A stretch of DNA of 64,000 nt from Nymphaea colorata. Lineage: Eukaryota > Streptophyta > Magnoliopsida > Nymphaeales > Nymphaeaceae. Made by a program: the position numbers and the translations under genes. Location: assembly GCF_008831285.2 (NCBI RefSeq), contig NC_045145.1, forward strand, positions 22,336,040 to 22,400,039. Direction: 5' to 3'. This document shows, piece after piece, positions 1 to 11,442 of this stretch (the first letter of the stretch is position 1; the number at the start of each line of letters is the position of its first letter). A model generated the notes under the pieces. It was not told the origin of the DNA. It made no database searches and saw nothing but the letters and a program-made list of their open reading frames with translations.

Positions 1-735
1 TAATCCTACTGGAGTTAGGTCTTTAATTCGCCTCAAGAGTAGCTTATGTGTTAAGCTCCCTTCGATGGCGATAAAAAGGTTTTCATCGAAGAGTTTCCAT
101 CAAAAAACTTTCCTTGCAATATTTTTGTGTTTGAAAGCAATAAACCTCTTTCCATTAATCTACCCCATTTCTTCGGGCCGATAAGTGGAATAATAATTGC
201 CAAATGCCACTTTAGGAGATCATATTCCCATTACGCAGAAAGTGTAAAACAAATTGAAATACTATACTATTTGGCGATGCAAACTATATGCTTTTTTCCA
301 AAATTTACTTCTTCAAATTACGCCCAACTATCTTTAAAAGAATTTTTTATTTTCACGTTTCTTGAACTTCCGTGCTTCCAAGAAAAAAAAAATTACGAGT
401 TTTTTGGTGTTTTATTGTGTGGAGAACTAAAAACTGGAAACTCACTCGTAACTGCGAACTCTTTCTCAAGATTTTGTTCTCCAGATCAGATTCTAGAATA
501 AAATTTGGCCTCCTATTCTGTTTTAGCCCGATTTTATTTCTCATGATAAGTAATTGCTGGAAATGCATGTCATTCTTGATTTAAAAGATCAGTCGGTTAC
601 TCACAAACACTTACATCAACTTCTAAAGCACAAAACAACAAAAATGATCTTTTGAAAATAAAGAAAAAAGGTTGGGGAGTTATTTCTTCTAATTGGCTCT
701 GATGCTGCTGCTTGGCGAATTGCTGTTCATTTGAT
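1..735 (+). repeat. Diverged direct repeat, copy A
   Basis: This AT-rich stretch aligns almost end to end with the segment at 11443-12330 in the same orientation. Shared landmarks include 'ctggagtt', 'gagtttccatcaaaa', 'ccaactatctttaaaaga', 'gttttttggtgtttt', 'ctccagatcagattctagaa' and 'cacttacatcaacttctaaa'. Many substitutions and two indels separate the copies, so the duplication is old. The left end may lie outside the window. No coding potential or terminal motif was recognised. It could be an old dispersed repeat or the scar of a segmental duplication. Small open frames inside it have no family resemblance. Confidence 0.8.
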
Positions 736-1485
736 AATTTATTAAAAAGAAATGCCTCAATAGTCTTTTTACCTTTTTCCATTTTCAATTTTGTCTTTGC
801 AAAAAGTTTTCATTTTCAGTGTTGTATGATCCTCCAATTAGGTAGGGCTGAGATCGTGGACCCATCAACCATCTTTGTAGGCAAATGGTTCTACCCTGCC
901 ACTAAACTAAACTAGGTACTGGTACATACGATGGTTACCATTATCAAACCTAAGAAAAGCCAGAAATAAGAAAAGAAACGAAAGATATTTTATTTTTTAT
1001 TCATCTTAACAAATGAATTCTAGTCTATTTATGGATGAGGTATGTTGACAAGAAAGAAAAGAAAAAACAGAACTAATCATAAATTAAGAATTATCCTGTA
1101 AGAAGTTGATTACCTAAAAATAGATACACGGACATTGGAGAAAAGAGTCATAACCCGTTTAAATAGCACAAGAATCATGAGATCTTGGACATCAACTATA
1201 TTTAAAATCAAACTTCCGCATGGAAATGTGCATGGACGGGCATTCTTTGTCCAGATGCATCTCCCACACAGTGAATTCAAAATGAACTCAACCATTGCCA
1301 GTCAGGAAATAGATTACAATTCCTAAACCAAAATTCGCCATGCCTCTGATTTGTGTCGTTCACAGCTTCTAATTGAAAGATCTTCTTCTATTTAATTGGG
1401 CGCAAATAAACAGTGAATAGATTAAGAAGAATCCACATGGTCCCCGAATCTGATTGATTATATGCGCGGTGCACAAATTCTTCTT
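736..1485. other. Intergenic, 3' flank of the NLR gene
   Basis: AT-rich sequence between repeat copy A and the NLR stop codon; it should include the NLR 3' untranslated region. No gene, RNA or mobile element was recognised apart from the short direct repeat around the stop codon. Confidence 0.5.
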
Positions 1486-1496
1486 CTATTTAATTG
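1381..1496. repeat. 18-bp exact direct repeat around the NLR stop
   Basis: The 18-mer tcttcttctatttaattg occurs exactly at 1381-1398 and 1479-1496, 98 bp apart. The NLR stop codon (complement of 1486-1488) lies inside the second copy, so the last codons of the receptor are part of the repeat. Confidence 0.85.
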
Positions 1497-4188
1497 AAAG
1501 CTGTTCGAGTTTGAGGTGTTGGATGCCTTGAGGTTCCACTTGACCACAATCGTGTATCCTTAGCTGCTTCAGACTCGGCATGCTGCCTTCCACGAATGTC
1601 ACAGTTCTAAGTTTTATTAGACCGAAGAGCTGGAGCCTTCGAAGCCTAGGAAACCCCAAAGGACCACATTCTAACCGCTCAACGTTGTATAAACGATAAA
1701 GCCGAAGGTCTGATAGACAAGGAAGTGATTCCAGGCGCGGAAAAGGGTCTTCCCTGAAGGGCCCATCTGTTAAGGTCAATTTGCTAAGGTTGTTGAAGGA
1801 ACCAAGGGTATCAGGCAACTCCCACAATTGGCGCAACTCGAGGACTCGCAGGCGAGGTGGCGGACTTTCGAGCAACCTTTTCCCAAATGGGAAATCAGCA
1901 TCACCGTAATCATCATCGTGATCATCATCGTGCTCAATGCGCAGCCTAAAGAGGTGCCTCATGCTGCTGATGGATCCGTAAATCTCTTCGGCATCTTCTT
2001 CCTTGACACGCCGTATTTCCAACCTCCTCAACTCCTTCAATTGTCTAATCTCTGCGGCAATTCCTTTTCTTGAACCATCGAAACCAGTTAATGTTTGTAG
2101 GCATCTTAAATTGCCGACGCCCTTTGGCATTTGGGCATACCCTAAACCCATGCATAAATGGCGCAAGTTTCTCAGCCTAATGATCTCTTTCGGCAGAATA
2201 TGAATGCCACCATCTCTGATATCTAAAGTTTCTAAATTTTGAAGACTCCCGATTGATCTGGGAAGTTCTTTTAGACTGAAATTTAACCTTAAGCAAAGGT
2301 ACCTCAAATGGAGTAGCCGTCCTATCTGCTTCGGCAATTTCTCTATTTTAACACCGTCTAAATCCAAGACCCTCAGTAACATAAATTGGCCTGAATATGA
2401 AGCCAGGTCAGGTGTCCTGATGTAATCCAGATGAAAAAAAAGAAGAGAACGGAGGAGTTGAGTATTGCCAACAGCGCCTGATATTACGTTCTCCTCATCA
2501 TCTCCAATACCCTTATTCTCTCTAATGACTGACATCCGACGGGGGCTGACGACGTTCGCTCTCCTTTCCTGCACATCAAGTATAAATGAGAACTCCTCTT
2601 CGTGTGATATGGAAATGGCAAGATCACGCATAAGATCATGAATCCTGCACGATTTCACTCGACCATCCATGCTAGTCTCTGCGATTTGAAGCATGCTCTT
2701 GTCGATTAATTGTAGCATGTAGTCCTCTCCTACCTCCTCGACTGTCGTGCCTTTTCTTTCTTCTATGAATCCTTCTGCAATCCAAAGCCTGATCAATTTG
2801 TTTCTTTTGATCAAATGATCCTCAGGAAATAAACCACAATAAAGGAAGCATGGTTTAAGATACAAGGGCAGCTCATCATAGCTCATCTTTAGAATGTTTG
2901 TTATGCTACCCCTCGAAGTTGAGCATTCATAATTACCCAACTGCCAGCTTAAGTCTTGATTCACCTTCTCCCACTCTGACACAGTCCTCTTCTTACACAG
3001 TATACCTCCCAATGTTGCGATTGCAAGTGGGAGGCCTCCACACTTTTGCAGCATACTCTTACCCACTTCCTGAAATGCCGGAGGCATAATAGCAGTACTT
3101 CCTGGAAATGCCTTTTGGCAAAGTAATGACATTGCTATATCATCAGGAAAAGTTTTCAGTTCACAACGGATGAAGTTTAGGCTTCTAATTGTTTCTAATT
3201 CAGAAATGACACCCTCTATACGAGTTGTGATCATAATTGCGCTTCCATTGTTATTCTCTGGCAATGCTGAATTGATATCGATGCAAACTCTCTTATCCCA
3301 CACGTCATCCAACACTAGTATAAATTTTTTTCCTTCAAGGTAGCTGTGAATTTCTCTTACCAGATCAACCTCATCCATTTGCTCTATCTTCTGTCTGAAA
3401 AGACGCCAGTTGTCCTCTGCTTCCTTTGAGGAAGGCGGTTCCCTTATTTCTTCAAATTCTATTAGCATGAACTTTAGTAGAGTTTTGGTATTAAAAGATC
3501 GGGAAACTGAAACCCATGCAGAGCAATTGAAATGGTCCTTCACTTTTGGTTCGTTATAAACCTTTCTTGCAAGTGTAGTCTTTCCTAACCCACCCATCCC
3601 AACTACTGAAATGTAAGCTTTTTTATTGTTACCTGTCACTCCTCCCACAAGCTGATTGACCAAGAGCTTTACATCCTTTTCAATTCCCACGACTTCTGCT
3701 TCCTCGAGGAAATTTGCTTCTGCATAATCTCGCCATTGCCGAATGGTCGCATCCGGACTCGTATCTTCAGGAAGCATTTGTATGTCGTACATGCGCCTTC
3801 TTTCAGCGATCCGAAAGATTCTCCTCTTGATCGCTTGTACACCGGTTGCAAGGTCATGACTTGGAAGTAATTGTGTCGTGGCAGTGGACAGAGTGCCGAG
3901 AAAGCTCACGATTCCACCATGACCTGCATGTCTCGTTCCAAATCGAAGTAAAAACTCATCAATAGCATCTTCAATATCATAAGCCACACGTCTTACTTGG
4001 TTGACCCATGTTTTGATTCCCTTGTGTCGATCTCTCTTTCTGTCAGCGTCTTCCAGAAACGCTTGGATGATTTCCAGTTCCTCCCTTATCTCCTCAATTT
4101 CTTGGCGAATCCCTCCCAACAACTCCGCTTCTTTCACGAGGAAGGTGCCCAGCCTCTCCAGCAGGAACTTCACAGGAATCGCTGCCAT
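1486..4188 (-). CDS. CC-NB-ARC-LRR disease resistance protein (RPM1-like CNL)
   Basis: Intracellular immune receptor of 900 residues in one exon, of the kind that senses pathogen effectors. Seen: an Rx-type coiled-coil domain with an EDVID-like motif (EDAID, 73-77); the P-loop GMGGLGKTT (197-205); kinase-2 KKFILVLDDVW (287-297); RNBS-B GSAIMITTR (315-323); GLPLA (385-389); RNBS-D CFLYCGLFPED (447-457); an MHD-type motif as IHD (516-518); then leucine-rich repeats from about 578 to the end. All nucleotide-binding motifs are intact, so it looks functional. The ATG at 4188 is the first in frame; the frame continues upstream only through a GA-rich leader with no ATG. An acidic His/Asp run (753-765) interrupts the LRRs. 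The neighbouring PPR gene is divergent and unrelated. Family assignment is secure; the recognised pathogen is unknown. Confidence 0.96.
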   Translation of the reverse strand: MAAIPVKFLLERLGTFLVKEAELLGGIRQEIEEIREELEIIQAFLEDADRKRDRHKGIKTWVNQVRRVAYDIEDAIDEFLLRFGTRHAGHGGIVSFLGTLSTATTQLLPSHDLATGVQAIKRRIFRIAERRRMYDIQMLPEDTSPDATIRQWRDYAEANFLEEAEVVGIEKDVKLLVNQLVGGVTGNNKKAYISVVGMGGLGKTTLARKVYNEPKVKDHFNCSAWVSVSRSFNTKTLLKFMLIEFEEIREPPSSKEAEDNWRLFRQKIEQMDEVDLVREIHSYLEGKKFILVLDDVWDKRVCIDINSALPENNNGSAIMITTRIEGVISELETIRSLNFIRCELKTFPDDIAMSLLCQKAFPGSTAIMPPAFQEVGKSMLQKCGGLPLAIATLGGILCKKRTVSEWEKVNQDLSWQLGNYECSTSRGSITNILKMSYDELPLYLKPCFLYCGLFPEDHLIKRNKLIRLWIAEGFIEERKGTTVEEVGEDYMLQLIDKSMLQIAETSMDGRVKSCRIHDLMRDLAISISHEEEFSFILDVQERRANVVSPRRMSVIRENKGIGDDEENVISGAVGNTQLLRSLLFFHLDYIRTPDLASYSGQFMLLRVLDLDGVKIEKLPKQIGRLLHLRYLCLRLNFSLKELPRSIGSLQNLETLDIRDGGIHILPKEIIRLRNLRHLCMGLGYAQMPKGVGNLRCLQTLTGFDGSRKGIAAEIRQLKELRRLEIRRVKEEDAEEIYGSISSMRHLFRLRIEHDDDHDDDYGDADFPFGKRLLESPPPRLRVLELRQLWELPDTLGSFNNLSKLTLTDGPFREDPFPRLESLPCLSDLRLYRLYNVERLECGPLGFPRLRRLQLFGLIKLRTVTFVEGSMPSLKQLRIHDCGQVEPQGIQHLKLEQLSIK

Positions 4189-5228
4189 CTCTCTCTCGCT
4201 CTCTCTCAACAGAATATCGTGGATACTCAGTTTGGAAGGGCATCTTTAGTTTCCCACTGTCTTCAGCTTTTAAAGAATTTTTTTTCAAATGAATAGCAGA
4301 TAATACCAATGCAATCACTTGAACGATTTGATGAGAATTAGGTAGGACAGTCTGGCTTGTGGGTCCATAGGCCCCGCCGATTCTAACTTGAACAATTCGG
4401 ACAAGAATGATTGCAAGCTATTTGATTAGTTAGTTTAAAATGTATCATAAAATTATTTTTTGAAGTCAAATATTAGTTGTGAATTCATATTATTTGAAAA
4501 GATACGAGCATGCCAAGTTTCCTTCTGATCATGTGGTGTCTGTCGTGATGCCTCGACCAAGTTTGATTTAAGGTGCTAAAAATTTGGTGAGAGCACATGC
4601 ATACAAACTTTTAGTTAGACAAAAAAAAAAAGATCATCTATATATAATATAATATATATATATATATATGAGTGTGAAGTATTTTGTCAAGTACTACTTA
4701 GCCTACGTGGTCAAGTTCCAATCAACCCAAAACCGTCCAAATTATGCTAGAAGACGCACCTTGGTGCTAACCTTCTTATGAAGATTTTAATTGAGCGAGT
4801 GATTAAACCTATTAACATGGTATAATACAAAATGCTCAAATACGTGAAAGTTACTTATGTAAGTGACCTGCTATATATATATATATATATATGTAAATTT
4901 AAACATCTCGAAAGTGTGAAAGACCCGAACCGTAGCTTTGGGTCATTTATTTTTGCTGTCATGGAACATCTTGTCCCACGTCGGGCGTCTTAAGCAGGCG
5001 CTTCTGACACGAGGGCTCCAATTGGTAGAAAAAAACCCACAACTCCTTGGACCAACTACACCATGACAACTCAACTGGTGTCGGCAGCTCCAGCGTAAAT
5101 TATTTCAAACATTATGTTTGAATGTTTGAATAGAAGGGCAAAAAGAAAAAAGAAAAAAAAAGGTGAAAGGAAAAGAAATGTATGTAAACGATGAACTTAT
5201 TATTGTGTACATGTATGCATATATACAC

Positions 5229-5316
5229 ACTCATAATCAAATTCTAGTATCAATTGATGAACTTATTGTGTCACTCATAATCAAATTCTAGTATCAATTG
5301 ACAAACTTATTGTGTA
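5229..5316. repeat. 44-bp tandem duplication
   Basis: Two adjacent copies starting 'actcataatcaaattctag', period 44, differing at only a few positions near the 3' ends. Non-coding. Confidence 0.85.
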
Positions 5317-5423
5317 TATATCTAATGTGTAAGTAAGTCACCACCTCATACTGGTCTTCTTCTTCTTCTTCTTCTTTTTTTTTTATTAGTTTGAGTCCTG
5401 AAGAAATCCCACTTTTATGTTAT

Positions 5424-5774
5424 GTTTGGATGAAGGGAAAGAGAGGGAAAGGAATCAATGGAAGGAAAAAAAAGACAATGGGAAGGGAAAGGAGAAGAAA
5501 GGAAAGAAAATGATCATCCATTTCTTTTCCTTCTAATCTCTTTATTTTCAGAGGGATTGAAATTACATTTAAAATTAGTTTTATTCCCTTCCACTTACTT
5601 TTCCTTTCCTTACGTCCAAACACAGTTATTAGTTTTCTCTTTTTTTTCCTTTATATTAACTAATAATCCAAACACAAGAAAGACCTTTCTTTCCATTCTT
5701 TTTCCTTTATATTAACTAATAATTCAAACACAGGAAAGACCTTTCTTTCCATTCTTTTCCCTTCCATCCAAACA
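5424..5774. mobile_element. MITE-like element with inverted ends
   Basis: The left end starts tgtttggatgaagggaaag. The right end, read on the opposite strand, starts tgtttggatggaagggaaaa, giving an inverted terminal repeat of about 20-25 bp around a 351-bp body. The interior is purine-rich on the left and pyrimidine-rich on the right, so the whole can fold back. It contains a 56-bp tandem duplication (5645-5700 and 5701-5756) beginning tttcctttatattaacta. I saw no convincing target-site duplication, so the superfamily is unassigned. Confidence 0.6.
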
Positions 5775-6536
5775 GGCTCGCATAAAACCTGAAGACGAGC
5801 ACCTCTGCTGGACAAGTTTTAGGGTTTTGTTCCCACGAGCAAAATTATTATTCAAGAAGCATTTAATAGTACTTATTTGCTGTGAGAAATTTAACGCCAA
5901 TATATACACTAGTGTGGACCCTTTATTCGATTAGGCATAACTTTTTGACCTAGCTACCTTTTACGACGCGCTTTCAAATATGAATTTTTTGGATAGCTTT
6001 AACCAATCACCTACTGTTGCCACTTACTTTGGCTCTTTATATCTTGAATGATTTGATAAGAAGATGAAAGGAAAAAAAAAAAAAAAACTGGTGACAAAGG
6101 TTATAAGATCTGACCAATAATGTTGAGGAGTCGTTCTCAGGCAAGGTATTACTAATTGACGCCATACGTGCTCAAGATTTTATCTAATATTATAAAGAGC
6201 AAATCAGGTAGATTATTTTTTTATTTTGTATCACTAAAAAAAATAAAAGAAAAAGCATTTCATCATTAAAAACTGTGATCAAACTGGTCATGAAAAATGC
6301 TCTTTTCTGCAATAATGGATTTCAGCCAAAAAAAAAAAACAAAAAACAAACTGAGGCTAAAAGGTAGGTGGATGGCGGCCAGAAATTCTTTGGCGTTGAC
6401 TGGGCCCTAGAATATGGGTGTTTGATCTTTATTAGACTGATATATCAATCATTTTCTGAAGTGGGTATATTGAGCTACTCATGAATTAATATATATATAT
6501 ATATATATAAGTATTTCGAGTCTCTTTTTCCAGACG

Positions 6537-6592
6537 AAAGTGGGATCATTTAGACGGTTAGACCAAAGTGGGATCATTTAGACGGTTAGATT
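6537..6592. repeat. 28-bp tandem duplication
   Basis: Two head-to-tail copies of a 28-bp unit starting 'aaagtgggatcatttagacg', next to a TA microsatellite. Non-coding. Confidence 0.9.
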
Positions 6593-8530
6593 TAGGTTGA
6601 ATGGATGGCTCCAATTAATGTGTCGTCAGCTTCTTTCTATTCGTTTACCGTTTTTTAAGAGATGAAAGAAAGACTAACTTTTACTTCTACTGCCCAATGG
6701 ACGTCCTGACTGCATGATCAAGATCGGACGTCCTGATCAAGATCGACCCTTGGTTTCAATAGAGAAGGAAGGGAGGAGCAAGGGAGAACGCACGGTTCGA
6801 CCTTTTTACATTTTTTCTTTTTTCTTTTTTTGCCGTTTTCAAAGACAAGGTCCAAACAGGAATTTTGCTTCCGTCCACTCATTGCATATCTGGACCATGA
6901 TCACGACCTTTCATTCTCAAAATACTAAATAACGAAAATGTCTATTATCTTTTTCTTTTCTTTTTTTTGTCAACTGTCTATATGATATTAATGGTCGCAG
7001 AATCAAAGGCTATATACACATGTAGAAGGAGTCGAAGACAAACCTGAAGCCTGAAACCTTAATCTCTTGTGATAAGCAGCAGCAGCAGTCTCATCTTGAG
7101 CACCCACAAAGAAAAAAGGTTCACATTAGTCATGACCTTGAAGGTCCGACTCATCCTTTGGCTTGTGTCGACAGCTGAGTGGAATCTTAGTCTTAGGTGC
7201 TGTTACTGGATTTATATCTAGTGTCACAAGAATTAAAGCACATGAACTAAGGATATCAGCAGATAATATTTGCCATGTATATCGGACTAATCAGACACTG
7301 CTTTGCCTAATTTGAATTCAGATTCGAACATAGTATCTGAGCTTTTGCATGTATGCAATTGGATTTGGATATATCCATGAAGCATAGTTGTAAGATCTAG
7401 ACGTGACAAGAAAAAGCCCTGCACTAATTAATCTAATGAGATGTGAATTTAATTTCTTATTGAATATTATACCTGGATTAGAATACGGGCTTTGTGCTGA
7501 TGTATAAGAAATTCTAATAAAAAACGTATCTAATACTGCTGGCGTTCATGTTTTGTTTATTAAACACATATTGATCACTGCAGCATGGACACTTGTCAAG
7601 TATTCATAGCTTGACAACTAGAACTCTATGAAGATAAAAAGTTGGATGAGAGCTTCGCTCAGGGAGTTGGATCTCCCCTGCTCACCCAAAAAGTCCTATT
7701 TCCAGTTTATTTCCTGAGAGTTAATTCAATGCAAATAAAGAGGCCATGAGATGAGTGTCGTGTCTCTAATTTCTTAGTTGTAGGGCTTGGAATACAAATT
7801 TTAATAATGGAACACTTTTCACCACTTAATTAAAACAACAGGCAAACAAAACTGGTCTGTTACAGATCATCTAATTTATTTGCATAACAAGGTGAAGCAA
7901 AGGATGATATTCTTCAAAGACAAATAACACAATTCATAAACATGATATGTAAGATAAATAATGCCTCGTACGTTTGAAATGAAATGTATTAATGTGAATG
8001 ACAAATGTATTATTGTCAATTGTGTGAACTCCGTGAACATGCATAAGCAAAACCTATTACATGATATTGGAATAATTCAATTGATGGTATTCTGAAATCA
8101 AATACTAGTTATAAATCCTATTTTAAAAAATAACTTCATATATATCGGTACCTCGAGTCATCCATGAAATTGAAATGTTATGACATGGTATGTCCAAGCA
8201 TGAAACAGCATCACTTTGTAACTATGCTTGCTATCTGTCACTGGCTAACAATTCTGCTTTCTTTTATGTTGCGTTTTTCTTCGGTTTTATATACTAAATG
8301 ACTATCATCTTCTTCCTTTCTAGACAATATATAGTAAAACTAAGTTTACTCAAGAAAAACATTAAATTAGAAGTTGAATAAGCTCGCTTGTTCAGTTGTT
8401 TTCTTTGGTGAAAGTGACGGCCTTTGGACTGGGAACATTCGTCTCGCTTTCGTTGTATTCTTTCGTCACAGTGCGGTGGGAGATCTGTCGAACCATTTGC
8501 TCTCTCTTTTTTCATGGCTTCGAGACTTGA

Positions 8531-10489
8531 ATGCATTTCCCATGCAAAGTTTCCCTGCGAACCCGAGCACTGAAGTTAATTGCGAATCAACACCCTGAAA
8601 GGCCTCCCTTTTCCCGCTTCTCCACTGGATCTACCACCAAACTGGTCAGCCCGGTGAATCGACCCCTCTTAGACCGGTTTTCTACCCTGAAAGTGCCACC
8701 ATGCTCAGGCTTCGCGAAGGCGGTGCAGTTGAAGCAGATACATGCCCAAATCATCACAAGCGGCCTACCGCTCCACAAACTATTTCCGTTCTGCGTCGAG
8801 TCCGGCAACATCGATTATGCGAGAATCGCGTTCGATCGAGCTCGAGTTCTCTGCAAATTCGACCGGAATGCAATGCTTCAGGCGTATTCCAAGAGCGCGG
8901 TGCCAGAGCGAGCTCTTCTTCTTTTCCGCGAGATGCTTGCAGTCGGTGACCACGATTCCGGGCCAGACAAATACTCGTTCACGTTCTTGATCGCTGCTTG
9001 CTCGCGCTTGGATCGATCCTGCAATTGCCATTCAATGGTGGTTAAGAAGGGGTTTGAGCGCGACACCTTTGTGAAGAATTCACTTGTCAGTATGTACGTA
9101 TCTTTTGGGGCGATGGAAGATGCGAGAAAACTGTTTGATGGAATGACTGAACCGGGAGACGTGGTTTTATGGACTACCATGGTTGGTGGATACATGAAAT
9201 TTGGGATGGTGGGTCTCGCACTTGAGTTGTTTGATGAAATGCCTGACCCGAATGATGTTACTTGGGGTGTTGTCATAGCGGGTTGTGTTAAAAATGGGAG
9301 ATATAAGGATGCTTTAAGTATTTTCTATGACATGTTACAATGTACAAATGTCAAGCCAAATGAAGCATCCCTGGTTTGCGCCCTTTCTGCTTGTGCTCAC
9401 TTAGGAGCACTAGACCAAGGCAAGTGGATTCATGTTTATGTTGACAAGAGAGGAGTCATTTGCAGCTCGAACCTTGCCACAGCACTTATTGATATGTACA
9501 TGAAATGTGGAAGCATCACGCATGCACGTAGAGTTTTTAATAGTGTTTCTTCTAGAAAGGATCTGCTTTCATGGACGAGCATGATCACGGGGCTAGCATT
9601 GCATGGACTTGGGAGGGAAGCAGTCGATCTGTTTCTGCACATGTTGGATGTTGGCATGAAGCCGGATCATATCACACTCATTGGAGTTCTAAATGCCTGC
9701 AGTCATTCAGGTTTAGTCGACCAAGGGCGCCAATTCTTTCATGGCATGCAACAATTATGGGGCATTGTGCCTACTGTTGAACATTACGGTTGCATTGTTG
9801 ATCTTCTTGGACGTGCTGGCTTCATAGACGAGGCAGTGAACATTGCTAAGTGTATGCCTGTAGAGCCCGACATTGTTATATGGAGGGCCTTACTTAGTGC
9901 CTGTAGGATTCATGGAAATTTAGCACTAGCCGAAGAAATAATGCACCATGTAGACAGATGTGATCCCCTTGATCATGGAGGCAGCAAGATTCTCTTGTCA
10001 AGCATGTATGCATCAAGCAACTGCTGGGATGGGGTTGCCAGAGTCAGGGGCACCATGTGCAAACAAAGGATTCAGTTGGTTCCTGGATGGAGTTCTATAG
10101 AAGTGAAAGGTGTCATTCATGAATTTGTTGCTGGTGATAGAACCCATCCTCGAGCTGCAGATATCTATCAGAAGCTGGATGAGTTATTTAACAGGCTTCA
10201 AGCAGTGGGTTATAGTCCCAGTACATTGCGCATTTCGTTCGAGTTGAGTGAGGAAGATAAAGAGCAAGCCATGTATTGGCACAGTGAGAAACTAGCAGTT
10301 GCGTTTGGATTATTGAGCACTGAAGATGGGTTTCCCATTAGAGTGGTTAAGAATCTACGAATTTGTGAAGATTGTCACTCTGCTATGAAAGCTATATCTA
10401 GAGTTTTTGGCAGAGAAATAATAGTGAGGGACCGATCTCGTTTTCATAACTTCAAACAGGGTAGTTGTTCCTGCAGAGACTACTGGTGA
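8531..10489 (+). CDS. PLS-class pentatricopeptide repeat protein with E and DYW domains
   Basis: Predicted organellar RNA-editing factor of 652 residues in one exon. PPR proteins of this class bind one RNA site and the DYW domain is a cytidine deaminase that converts C to U. The N-terminus (about 1-60) is rich in Arg, Ser and Pro, as in mitochondrial or plastid presequences. PPR motifs run from about 110 to 480, with typical P, L and S signatures such as LIDMYMKCG and LLSACRIHG. The PG box (PGWSSIEV, 518-525) leads into the DYW domain, with the HxE deaminase motif in HSEK (584-587), the zinc-binding CEDCH (612-616), the CSC pair (646-648) and the terminal tripeptide DYW. Nothing is broken. 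The ATG chosen is the first in frame. The target transcript and organelle cannot be read from the sequence. Confidence 0.96.
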   Translation: MHFPCKVSLRTRALKLIANQHPERPPFSRFSTGSTTKLVSPVNRPLLDRFSTLKVPPCSGFAKAVQLKQIHAQIITSGLPLHKLFPFCVESGNIDYARIAFDRARVLCKFDRNAMLQAYSKSAVPERALLLFREMLAVGDHDSGPDKYSFTFLIAACSRLDRSCNCHSMVVKKGFERDTFVKNSLVSMYVSFGAMEDARKLFDGMTEPGDVVLWTTMVGGYMKFGMVGLALELFDEMPDPNDVTWGVVIAGCVKNGRYKDALSIFYDMLQCTNVKPNEASLVCALSACAHLGALDQGKWIHVYVDKRGVICSSNLATALIDMYMKCGSITHARRVFNSVSSRKDLLSWTSMITGLALHGLGREAVDLFLHMLDVGMKPDHITLIGVLNACSHSGLVDQGRQFFHGMQQLWGIVPTVEHYGCIVDLLGRAGFIDEAVNIAKCMPVEPDIVIWRALLSACRIHGNLALAEEIMHHVDRCDPLDHGGSKILLSSMYASSNCWDGVARVRGTMCKQRIQLVPGWSSIEVKGVIHEFVAGDRTHPRAADIYQKLDELFNRLQAVGYSPSTLRISFELSEEDKEQAMYWHSEKLAVAFGLLSTEDGFPIRVVKNLRICEDCHSAMKAISRVFGREIIVRDRSRFHNFKQGSCSCRDYW

Positions 10490-10600
10490 GTACATTTAGT
10501 TAGTGGTGGTAGCATTCTCAATTAAATGGTAGCTCATTTGTTTCTCCATTGTTCTTGTACCAATGGACATCGGTTTCCTTCTTTGAAAAGGGGAATGTGA

Positions 10601-10698
10601 CACTCCTTATGAAATTTTGGTTCTACTATAAAATCTATAATCTTTCCCACACTCCTTATGAAATTATGGTTCTCCATGAAATGTATAATCTTTCTCGT
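10601..10698. repeat. 49-bp imperfect tandem duplication
   Basis: Two adjacent copies beginning 'cactccttatgaaatt', period 49, in the PPR 3' flank; the copies differ at several positions. Confidence 0.8.
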
Positions 10699-11442
10699 AT
10701 CTTAGAATATTTGGTCTCCCTTGTCATGATCTAGCATATTCTTGACACCACCGTCACAAATGTAAGAATAATTTCACAGAAAGTTAGAAACACCTTAGGG
10801 AGGCAAGACCTCAACGGTCCGTTCATTCATCCTTAAGAGAATATACATATATAAAGACATATTGGTATGTAAATTAATATTTGATATTAAAATACAACTA
10901 CACATGAGATACTTAAAAAATTGTTTTGTGTTGTTACTTCTTTAAGCAATCTAGCATCGTGGTTCACCTTCTGCTGGCAACGCTAGCTACACAAGCTAAG
11001 TTGTACGTATTCAACTTAAGGCCATGAAAGAACGTTCAAAGAATTTCATCTTCCTAGAAGTTCTCAGGTCCAAGTCTTCCTTAGAATTTGCTATGGTAAA
11101 AAGCCTTTAGAGCATACCTGTATCCTGCTTGTCTGTAAAAGTTATGGATGTTCAAGATGCATTCTCTAGGGCATGTTTCAATGCCTGGATATCCCATCCA
11201 TACAAGGTGGACACATCAAGAGTGGAGTAATCGAACACAGGAGTGGTCGTCCTGGATGATTTCTCCATTTTTACAGTAAATGGGTATGACAGTTTTTCTG
11301 GATTCTCAGTCAACTAGAAGTCCCATCTTAAAATCCTGGAACACTTCTTCAAGGTGACCTTGACCCTGGAAAAGAAGTTATTCAGAACATCAAACAGTTA
11401 AAGTTTCACACTATTGGCAAAACAACCTTTGGTGAGGTAAAT

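Larger units (their letters stand above)
4189..8530. other. Intergenic region between divergent NLR and PPR genes
   Basis: About 4.3 kb holding both 5' flanks. The NLR side starts with a GA-rich leader. TA microsatellites lie near 4640-4670, 4871-4893 and 6487-6509, and homopurine/homopyrimidine tracts are frequent. A more GC-rich block at about 4915-5095 looks like a fragment of a dispersed repeat but was not identified. Other repeats inside are listed separately. No further gene, tRNA or conserved RNA was found. Confidence 0.5.

Noticed and set aside
4189..4209. N-terminal extension of the NLR protein
   Set aside because: The extra codons come from the GA-rich leader and start at TTG, not ATG. 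The ATG at 4188 begins the expected coiled-coil domain.
4915..5095. GC-richer block that might be a gene or RNA fragment
   Set aside because: No open frame, no tRNA-like folding or box motifs that I could confirm. It resembles a dispersed repeat fragment only.
8878..9276. 132-codon antisense frame in the PPR gene
   Set aside because: Shadow of a strongly coding sense strand; no family resemblance.
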